Source of the DNA: Candidatus Aminicenantes bacterium RBG_16_66_30
GTDB taxonomy: Bacteria > Acidobacteriota > Aminicenantia > Aminicenantales > Saccharicenantaceae
DNA: 34,141 nucleotides
Direction: 5' to 3'
Assembly (NCBI GenBank): GCA_001775715.1
Contig: MEYC01000045.1
Span: 1 to 34,141 of the forward strand
Part shown: positions 18,113 through 26,681 of the stretch, piece by piece
Position numbering within the stretch: position 1 is the stretch's first letter
Layout of the letters: every line of letters starts with the position of its first letter
Position numbers and translations under genes: made by a program
The notes under the pieces: generated by a model
Database searches by the model: none
Told to the model about the DNA's origin: nothing
The model's input: the letters and a program-made list of their open reading frames with translations, nothing else

Positions 18113-19176
18113 TTCGTCCCGAATTGCCTGAGGAACCTCAGGTCGTTCTCGTAGAAGTAGCGCATCTCGGGGATGCCGAGGGCCAGCATGGCCGTCCGGT
18201 CAATGCCCAGGCCGAAGGCCCATCCGGAGTACTTCTCCGGGTCGATGTTGACGTTCTTGAGGACCTGGGGGTGGACCATGCCCGAGCCCAGGATCTCCTT
18301 CCAGCCCGTCCCGCCGCAGACGCGGCAGGCCGCGTCCCGGCCGCCGCAGACGATGCACTCGATGTCGACCTCGGCGGACGGCTCGGTGAAAGGGAAGAAG
18401 CTCGGCCGGAAGCGGACCTTGACCTTCTCGCCGAACAGGGCCCGGAGGAAATATTCGAGGGTGCCCTTGAGGTGGGCGAAGGTCACGCCCTCGTCGACGA
18501 CGAGACCCTCGACCTGCATGAACATCGGCAGGTGGGTCGGGTCGGGCGTCTCGTGACGGAAGACGCGGCCGGGGCAGATGATGCGGATGGGCGGCTTCGA
18601 CCGCTCCATGACCCGGACCTGGACCGGCGACGTGTGGGTCCGCAGGAGCAGGTCGCCCTTGATGAAGAGCGTGTCCCATTTGTCGCGGGCCGGATGGTAC
18701 GGCGGGAAGTTGAGGGCCTCGAAGTTGTAGTAGTCCGTTTCGATCTCGGGGCCCTCCTCGATGGTGAAGCCCATGCCGAGGAAGACCCTCTCGATCTCCT
18801 GCTCGAAGAGCGTCAGGGGATGGGGCGTCCCGACGTACCGTTTGCGCCCGGGCAGGGTCAGGTCCGTCCCGCCTTCGGTCTTGTAACCGTGGGTCGTAAT
18901 CGATCCCCCGCCGGAAACAGAGGCAACGCCGCTTGCGGCCTTTTGTCGAAGCCACTCTTGAACGAAATCCTTCAGCTCGTTGATCAACTGTCCGGCCTCG
19001 CGCTTTTCCCCGGCCGGGACGGACTTCAGGTCCTCGAACAGAAGGGTGACGTGGCCCTTCTTGCGGCCCAGAAAGGCGTTCCGGAGCTCTTCGAGGGCCC
19101 GGGCGTCGCCGGCCTTGCGGGCCGACTCCTCGAACGCCTTCCGGAGCCCCTCGATCCGGTCCCTGAGGCTGGACAT
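18109..19176 (-). CDS. pheS: phenylalanine-tRNA ligase alpha subunit
   Basis: HPLTLFEQEIERVFLGMGF, RPSFFPFTEPSAEVDIEC, SGWAFGLGIDRTAMLALGIPEMRYFYENDLRFLRQF. Confidence 0.96.
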   Translation of the reverse strand: MSSLRDRIEGLRKAFEESARKAGDARALEELRNAFLGRKKGHVTLLFEDLKSVPAGEKREAGQLINELKDFVQEWLRQKAASGVASVSGGGSITTHGYKTEGGTDLTLPGRKRYVGTPHPLTLFEQEIERVFLGMGFTIEEGPEIETDYYNFEALNFPPYHPARDKWDTLFIKGDLLLRTHTSPVQVRVMERSKPPIRIICPGRVFRHETPDPTHLPMFMQVEGLVVDEGVTFAHLKGTLEYFLRALFGEKVKVRFRPSFFPFTEPSAEVDIECIVCGGRDAACRVCGGTGWKEILGSGMVHPQVLKNVNIDPEKYSGWAFGLGIDRTAMLALGIPEMRYFYENDLRFLRQFGTK

Positions 19177-19186
19177 GGGCGGGATT

Positions 19187-19543
19187 CTACGCCGCCGGGG
19201 TCTGCGTCATCCGGACCAGGTGGGAGAACGTCGCGGGGGCGTTGGCGGCCAGGTCGGCCAGGACCTTGCGGTCGAGGGCGACGCCGAGGACCTTCAGGCC
19301 GCGGATGAAGCGGCTGTAGGAGGACCCGTTGGCCAGGGCCGCGGCCTTGATCCGGACGATCCACAGGCTGCGGAAATCCCGCTTCTTGTTCCGCCGGTCG
19401 CGATAGGCGTAGAGCAGGGACTTCTCGACGGCCTCTTTGGCCGTCCGGTAATTACGGCTCTTGGCCCCGAAATAGCCCTTGGCCCGGCCGAGGACCTTCT
19501 TCCGCCGGTCGTGTCTCTTGGTGCTGCGTTTCACGCGGGGCAT
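19187..19543 (-). CDS. rplT: 50S ribosomal protein L20
   Basis: [62 protein letters not shown]. Confidence 0.97.
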   Translation of the reverse strand: MPRVKRSTKRHDRRKKVLGRAKGYFGAKSRNYRTAKEAVEKSLLYAYRDRRNKKRDFRSLWIVRIKAAALANGSSYSRFIRGLKVLGVALDRKVLADLAANAPATFSHLVRMTQTPAA

Positions 19544-19571
19544 GATCGTCTCCTTCGTGCGCGGGGCGCGC

Positions 19572-19772
19572 TCACATGTCGTACGGGAGCATCGTCTTGA
19601 GCGCCTTGCGGTCGGCCGGGCTGGCCTCGGCGGACTTGCCCAGGTGGCGTTTGCGCTTGGACGCCTTCTTGGTCAGGATGTGGCTCTTATTCGCTTGGGC
19701 GTGCAGGAACTTTTTCTTGGCCGTGACCTTGAACCTCTTTTGCGCTCCCTTGTGGGTTTTTAACTTTGGCAT
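19572..19772 (-). CDS. rpmI: 50S ribosomal protein L35
   Basis: [54 protein letters not shown] upstream. Confidence 0.96.
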   Translation of the reverse strand: MPKLKTHKGAQKRFKVTAKKKFLHAQANKSHILTKKASKRKRHLGKSAEASPADRKALKTMLPYDM

Positions 19773-20328
19773 CTTTTCCTCCTGACTTCGTGGGGACCAA
19801 CAGGGCCGATACGGCCCAATCCTGCTTCCGGGCGGAGCCGTCCTGCGTCGCCAGGTCCTTGACGTCGCCGAGGACCCGGTCGAGGACTTGATAGCCGAGC
19901 TCCGGCTTCTGCTTCTCGCGGCCGCGGAGCATGACGGTGATCTTGACCTTGTTGCCGTCCCCGAGGAACCGCTTGACGTGCTTCATCTTGAAATCGTAGT
20001 CGTGGATGCTGATCTTGGGACGGAACTTGATCTCCTTGATCTGGATCTGCTTCTGGTGCTTTTTGGCCTCGTGGTCCTTCTTGTGCTGCTCGTACAGGAA
20101 CTTGCCGTAGTCCGTGATCTTGCAGACCGGGGGGTCGGCCGTCGGGGCGATCTCGACGAGGTCGAGGCCCCGGTCGCGGGCCAGCTGGATGGCCTGGACC
20201 GTCTGCAGGACGCCGAGGGCGTTCTTCTCGTCGTCGATGACCCGGACCTCCCGCGCCGGAATCATCTCGTTGATCCGGTGGGGCTTGGCCTTGGCGACCG
20301 CAGGATAGTAACCGTGTCTCTTGAAAAT
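19687..20328 (-). CDS. infC: translation initiation factor IF-3, AUU start, C-terminal extension overlapping rpmI
   Basis: Track start (ATG 20265) truncates the conserved RINE motif. Extending in frame gives [34 protein letters not shown], preceded by AGAGGAGG + 7 nt spacer. Confidence 0.9.
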   Translation of the reverse strand: MFKRHGYYPAVAKAKPHRINEMIPAREVRVIDDEKNALGVLQTVQAIQLARDRGLDLVEIAPTADPPVCKITDYGKFLYEQHKKDHEAKKHQKQIQIKEIKFRPKISIHDYDFKMKHVKRFLGDGNKVKITVMLRGREKQKPELGYQVLDRVLGDVKDLATQDGSARKQDWAVSALLVPTKSGGKDAKVKNPQGSAKEVQGHGQEKVPARPSE

Positions 20329-20341
20329 GGTCGGTCCTCCT

Positions 20342-22102
<1,761 letters not shown>

Positions 22103-22182
22103 TCGCTTTAGCTTTTCGACAGGGCGGGAGAATCAAGTCCGGCCGTTCCGGCGGCCCATTGATCTCTGACCGCTAGGTCTCT

Positions 22183-22257
22183 TGGTAGGCGCGGAGGGGA
22201 TTGAACCCACGGCCTCTTCCGTGTCAGGGAAGCGCTCTCCCACTGAGCTACGCGCCT
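22183..22257 (-). tRNA. tRNA-Val (anticodon GAC), CCA encoded
   Basis: Minus strand AGGCGCG-TA-GCTC-AGTGGGA-GAGC-G-CTTCC-CTGACAC-GGAAG-AGGCC-GTGGG-TTCAATC-CCCTC-CGCGCCT-A-CCA; cloverleaf fits apart from one T-stem mismatch. Confidence 0.93.
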
Positions 22258-22282
22258 AAAATCCACTTTTTAAAGCCGTTAT

Positions 22283-22311
22283 ATCTTAAGCAAATCGGCC
22301 CGGACTGTCAA
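22283..22311 (-). promoter_or_regulatory. sigma70-like promoter for tRNA-Val/thrS operon
   Basis: Minus strand TTGACA - 17 bp - TAAGAT, predicted start ~20 nt before the tRNA. Confidence 0.7.
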
Positions 22312-22361
22312 TATCGCCGGCAATCCGCTCTTTCAGCTATAATAAGGGCGGAGGAACGGCC

Positions 22362-22844
22362 GTGATCGGCATCCTTTCCGACAGCCACGACAACCTGACC
22401 CGGGTGCGCGAAGCGGTCCGTCTGTTCAACGACGCCGGATGCGACCTGGTCATCCACGCCGGCGACTTCGTCGCCCCCTTCACCGTCGAGGAGCTTCGCA
22501 ACCTTCGCGCGCCGGTCAAAGCGGTCTACGGGAACTGCGACGGGGAGAAGGCCGGCCTGGCCCGGGCTTTCGCCGGCCTCGGGGAGATCCGCGCGGCCCC
22601 CCTGAGATTCACTCACGCCGGGCGGCGCTTCGCCGTCTGCCACCTCGACGGCGCCGCCCGAAAGCTCGCGGACGCTAAGGCCGGCGACGTCGTCGTCTTC
22701 GGCCATACCCACCGCCCCTCGTCCGAGCGCCGGAACGGCGTCCTCCTCGTCAATCCCGGGGAGGCGGGCGGCTGGCTCAGGGGGAAGAGCACCGTCGTCC
22801 TGCTCGATCCGGCCGTCCTCGCCGTCGAGATCGTCACCTTATAA
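22362..22844 (+). CDS. YfcE/MJ0936 family metallophosphoesterase (GTG start)
   Basis: MIGILSDSHDNLTRVREAV, VIHAGDFV, VYGNCDG, VVFGHTHRPS; TATAAT at 22338-22343 and SD GGAGGA. Confidence 0.92.
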   Translation: MIGILSDSHDNLTRVREAVRLFNDAGCDLVIHAGDFVAPFTVEELRNLRAPVKAVYGNCDGEKAGLARAFAGLGEIRAAPLRFTHAGRRFAVCHLDGAARKLADAKAGDVVVFGHTHRPSSERRNGVLLVNPGEAGGWLRGKSTVVLLDPAVLAVEIVTL

Positions 22845-22854
22845 GAGGTCCAAC

Positions 22855-22992
22855 ATGCCCCACCCCATCAACCGCCGTCAAAAGCCCGCCTGGAAACAGC
22901 CCCGCCGCCCCCCATCCGCCACCCCGCGCCAGGGCGGGTTCCAGAAGGGAGCCCCCGGCCGCAAGATCTCTCCTCCCTCCAAGCCCAAATAG
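22855..22992 (+). CDS. small basic proline-rich ORF (45 aa)
   Basis: MPHPINRRQKPAWKQPRRPPSATPRQGGFQKGAPGRKISPPSKPK; SD-like AAGAGGT 11 nt after the upstream phosphodiesterase stop. Too short for the ORF track. Confidence 0.4.
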   Translation: MPHPINRRQKPAWKQPRRPPSATPRQGGFQKGAPGRKISPPSKPK

Positions 22993-23110
22993 GGGCCATA
23001 TCTAATTTAAATTAAATAATTTAGGTCGATGGCCAGGCGGCCCGGCGATCACGTCGCGCAGGGGTGTTCCTGGCGGCGGCCGTGGAAGGGCGGCGAGTAG
23101 GATGCCTGAA

Positions 23111-23269
23111 CCCGGTGTAGGGAGAGTTTAGACGGGGCGCGTGGCGGACGAGGGCAGTTTCGGAAGAAGCCGCCAAAACGTGTTTGAGCGAGGCGTAGCG
23201 GACGCCGAGCGAGTTGTTTTGGCGCCGAGTCCGGCGCACGGACCGGCGTGAAGAACTCTCCCGGCCGGG
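23111..23269. ncRNA. candidate structured non-coding RNA element with nested inverted repeats
   Basis: CCCGG(23111-15)+GGGAGAGTT(23120-28) pair with AACTCTCCC(23254-62)+CCGGG(23265-69); inside, CGCCAAAAC(23171-79)/GTTTTGGCG(23216-24), enclosing GGCGT(23192-96)/ACGCC(23202-06). No credible ORF. Confidence 0.55.
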
Positions 23270-23364
23270 GAGGGCTATCCGCCGAGCCGCCCGGAGGCCG
23301 ACGGAGGGAATACCCCGAGCGGGAAGAGTGATCGCCCGGTCAGTTCGACCTCGGGCCATCCTTA

Positions 23365-23393
23365 TTGATTTAAGACCCTTATTGGGCTATACT
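23365..23393 (+). promoter_or_regulatory. sigma70-like promoter for the cDPGS-like/arcC/argF run
   Basis: TTGATT - 17 bp - TATACT, ~80 nt before the ATG at 23475. Confidence 0.65.
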
Positions 23394-23474
23394 TACCCTT
23401 CGTTTCTTTAAAACTGAAGACGTCGGAATTCATGTGTGGTGGAGTTTCATCTTTATGAGAGAGGAGAGCGCGCG

Positions 23475-24779
23475 ATGAAGAGGGTCATCATCATGGGCGC
23501 CGCCGGGCGCGATTTCCACAACTTCAACACGTACTTCCGGGACAATCCGGATTACCGGGTCGTCGCGTTCACGGCGACGCAGATCCCCGACATCGAAGGC
23601 CGCAAGTATCCCGCCGCCCTGGCCGGGAAGCTCTATCCGAAGGGCATCCCCATCCACGCCGAGGCCGAGATCGACGATCTCATCGCCGCCCACAAGGTCA
23701 ACGACGTCCACCTCGCCTACAGCGACCTGCCCCACGCCTACGTCATGGACAAGGCCTCCCAGGTCCTGGCCGCCGGCGCCAACTTCGTCCTCCTCGGGCC
23801 CTGCGACACGATGATCAAGAGCCGCAAGCCCGTCGTCTCCGTCTGCGCCGTCCGGACCGGATCCGGCAAGAGCCAGACGAGCCGCCGGGTGGCCGAGATC
23901 CTCAAGGCCAAGGGCCGCCGCGTCGCCGCGATCCGCCATCCCATGCCCTACGGCGACCTCGTCAAGCAGAAGGTCCAGCGCTTCGCCGCCTACGCCGACC
24001 TCGACAAGCACGAGTGCACGATCGAGGAGCGCGAGGAGTACGAACCCCACATCGACAAGGGCATCATCGTCTACGCCGGCGTCGACTACGGGGCCATCCT
24101 CCGCCAGGCCGAGAAGGAGGCCGACGTCATCCTTTGGGACGGCGGCAACAACGACTTCTCCTTTTACAAGTCAGATCTCGAGATCGTCGTCGCCGACCCC
24201 CACCGGGCCGGGCACGAGCTCTCCTTCTACCCCGGCGCGGTCAATTTCCGCCGGGCCGACGTCATCGTCGTCAACAAGATGGACACGGCCACCCCGGAAG
24301 GCATCGCCACCGTCCTGGCCAGCGCCAAGGCGGTCAACCCCAAGGCCAAGATCATCCGGGCCAACTCCCCGACGATCGTCAAGGACGGCGGCCGGATCAC
24401 CGGCAAGCGCGTCTTGGTCATCGAGGACGGCCCGACCCTCACCCACGGCGGCATGAAATACGGCGCCGGCATCGTCGCGGCCAAGAAGTACGGCGCGGCC
24501 GAGATCATCGATCCCCGGCCCTACGCCGTCGGTTCGATCAAGAAGACCTTCGAGAAGTACAGCCACCTCGACAGCGTCCTGCCGGCCATGGGCTACGGCG
24601 AGAAGCAGACCCGCGAGCTGGCCAAGACGATCGAGGCCATCGACTGCGACCTCGTCGTCAGCGCGACGCCCATCGACATCACCCGGGTCATCAAGGTCTC
24701 CAAGCCCATCCTCCGCGTCGGCTATGAGCTCGAGGAGATCGGCGCGCCCACGCTGAAGGACGTCCTGAAAGGGTTCTAG
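23475..24779 (+). CDS. cyclic 2,3-diphosphoglycerate synthetase-like P-loop protein
   Basis: MKRVIIMGAAGRDFHNFNTYFRDNPDYRVVAFTATQIPDIEGR, P-loop RTGSGKSQTSRRV, VVNKMDTA; start 23475 has SD GAGAGGAG. Confidence 0.85.
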   Translation: MKRVIIMGAAGRDFHNFNTYFRDNPDYRVVAFTATQIPDIEGRKYPAALAGKLYPKGIPIHAEAEIDDLIAAHKVNDVHLAYSDLPHAYVMDKASQVLAAGANFVLLGPCDTMIKSRKPVVSVCAVRTGSGKSQTSRRVAEILKAKGRRVAAIRHPMPYGDLVKQKVQRFAAYADLDKHECTIEEREEYEPHIDKGIIVYAGVDYGAILRQAEKEADVILWDGGNNDFSFYKSDLEIVVADPHRAGHELSFYPGAVNFRRADVIVVNKMDTATPEGIATVLASAKAVNPKAKIIRANSPTIVKDGGRITGKRVLVIEDGPTLTHGGMKYGAGIVAAKKYGAAEIIDPRPYAVGSIKKTFEKYSHLDSVLPAMGYGEKQTRELAKTIEAIDCDLVVSATPIDITRVIKVSKPILRVGYELEEIGAPTLKDVLKGF

Positions 24780-24786
24780 GCAGCCG

Positions 24787-25737
24787 ATGAGACCGAAGAT
24801 CGCCCTCGTCGCCTTCGGGGGCAACGCCATGCTCCCCGAGGACCAGCGGGGTCTGCAGAGCGAGCAGATGCGCAACGCCCAGAAGGCGGCCGAGCTCATG
24901 GTCCACATCGTCCGCAAGGGCTACGAGCTCATCATCGTCCACGGCAACGGGCCCCAGGTCGGGAACCTCCTCATCCAGATGGAGGAGGCCGCGAACAAGA
25001 TCCCGCCCTATTCCCTCGACGTCTGCGACGCCATGACCGAGGGCAGCATGGGCTTCATGCTCGAGCGGGCCATCATCAACGAGCTGCGCCGGCGCTCCGT
25101 CGACAAGGACGTCGCCTCGCTCGTCACCCAGGTCGTCGTCGACAAGGACGACCCGGCCTTCGGCAAGCCGACCAAGCCCGTCGGTCCCTTCTACTCGAAG
25201 TTCCGGGGACAGCAGCTGGCCCGGGAGAAGAAGTGGGCCATGGTCGAGGACGCCGGCCGGGGCTACCGCAAGGTCGTCGCCTCGCCCCGGCCCATCGACA
25301 TCGTCAACAGCGGGGTCATCCGCGAGCTCGTCGAGGCCGGCCGGATCGTCATCGCCGCCGGCGGCGGCGGCATCCCGGTCATCATCAACGGCAACGGCCT
25401 CTTCGAGGGCGTCGAGGCCGTCATCGACAAGGATTACGCGGCGAGCCTGCTCGCCCGCGAGGTCAAGGTCGATCTGTTCATCATCCTGACCGCCATCGAG
25501 CGCGTCTACATCAATTACGGCAAGCCCGACCAGGCCGAGGTCCCGGTCCTGACCGTGGACGAGGCCCGCCGGCACCTGGCCGACGGCCAGTTCCCGCCGG
25601 GATCGATGGGACCCAAGATCCTGGCCGCCGTCGAGTACATCGAGGCCGGGGGCCGCGAGGTCCTCATCACCAAGGACTCCCATCTCAAGGCCGCCCTGAT
25701 CGGCCGGTCGGGGACCCGGATCGTCGCCGCCGCCTAG
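24787..25737 (+). CDS. arcC: carbamate kinase
   Basis: FGGNAMLPEDQRG, VHGNGPQVGNLLIQMEEA, PIDIVNSGVIRELVEAGRIVIAAGGGGIPVI, AVIDKDYAASLLA, GSMGPKILAAVEYIEAGG. Confidence 0.95.
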   Translation: MRPKIALVAFGGNAMLPEDQRGLQSEQMRNAQKAAELMVHIVRKGYELIIVHGNGPQVGNLLIQMEEAANKIPPYSLDVCDAMTEGSMGFMLERAIINELRRRSVDKDVASLVTQVVVDKDDPAFGKPTKPVGPFYSKFRGQQLAREKKWAMVEDAGRGYRKVVASPRPIDIVNSGVIRELVEAGRIVIAAGGGGIPVIINGNGLFEGVEAVIDKDYAASLLAREVKVDLFIILTAIERVYINYGKPDQAEVPVLTVDEARRHLADGQFPPGSMGPKILAAVEYIEAGGREVLITKDSHLKAALIGRSGTRIVAAA

Positions 25738-25748
25738 GAGAAACCGCG

Positions 25749-26681
25749 ATGCAGAAGGATTTCCTGTCCATCCGCGACTTGAGCGTCTACGAGTTCGGCA
25801 AGACGCTCGACCGCGCCGACCGGGTGAAAAAGCATCCCGACAAGTATCGCCAGGCCCTCAAGAACAAGATCCTGGCCATGATCTTCCAGAAGCCCTCCCT
25901 GCGCACGCGGATGACCTTCGAGGCGGGCATGCTCCGGCTCGGCGGCGAGGCCATCTACCTCGCGCCGTCCGATATCCAGATGGGCAGCCGCGAGGGGGCC
26001 ACCGACATCGGCAGGAACCTCGAGCGCTGGGTCGACGGGATCATGATCCGGACCTTCGGCCACCAGATCGCCGTCGACCTCGCCGCGAGCTGCCGGATCC
26101 CGGTCATCAACGCCCTGACGGACCTGTCGCATCCCTGCCAGGCCCTGGCCGACTTCCAGACCCTGCGGGAGCACAAGGGCGCGCTCGCCGGGATCAAGCT
26201 CGCCTACGTCGGCGACGGCAACAACGTCTGCCACAGCCTCATGCTGGCCGCCGCCCGCGGCGGGACGAAGATGGCCGTGGCCACGCCGGCCGGCTACGAG
26301 CCGAAGCCCGAGATGGTCCGGGCGGCCCGGGAGGACGGCAAGGACACCGGCTTCTCCCTGGCCCTGACGACGTCGGCCGAGGAGGCCGTGAGCGGGGCCG
26401 ACGCCGTCTACACCGACGTCTGGGCGTCCATGGGCCAGGAGGCGGAGAAGGCGGAACGGGCCCGGATCTTCGCCCCCTACCAGGTCAACGCCAAGCTCAT
26501 GGCCAAGGCCAAGCCGGACGCCCTGTTCATGCACTGCCTGCCGGCCCACCGCGGCGAAGAGGTCACCGACGAGGTCATCGACTCGCCGAACTCCGTCGTC
26601 TACGACGAGGCGGAGAACCGCCTCCACGCCCAAAAGGCCATCCTGATCGCCCTGATGGGGAAAAAGGCCGACCATGACTGA
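25749..26681 (+). CDS. argF: ornithine carbamoyltransferase
   Basis: ATG 25749 inside ORF 25233-26681: MQKDFLSIRDLSVYEF; SLRTRMTFE, HPCQALADFQT, DVWASMGQE, HCLPAHRGEEVTDEVID. Confidence 0.94.
   Translation: MQKDFLSIRDLSVYEFGKTLDRADRVKKHPDKYRQALKNKILAMIFQKPSLRTRMTFEAGMLRLGGEAIYLAPSDIQMGSREGATDIGRNLERWVDGIMIRTFGHQIAVDLAASCRIPVINALTDLSHPCQALADFQTLREHKGALAGIKLAYVGDGNNVCHSLMLAAARGGTKMAVATPAGYEPKPEMVRAAREDGKDTGFSLALTTSAEEAVSGADAVYTDVWASMGQEAEKAERARIFAPYQVNAKLMAKAKPDALFMHCLPAHRGEEVTDEVIDSPNSVVYDEAENRLHAQKAILIALMGKKADHD

Noticed and set aside
22183-22257. tRNA-Val as an integration (att) site
   Set aside because: No integrase, no repeated tRNA 3' end and no foreign-looking genes nearby; both sides are housekeeping genes.
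23021-23359. 112-aa minus-strand ORF and 65-aa plus-strand ORF over the structured element
   Set aside because: Arg/Ser-rich, no domain, overlaps the nested inverted repeats; more likely spurious reading of a structured RNA.
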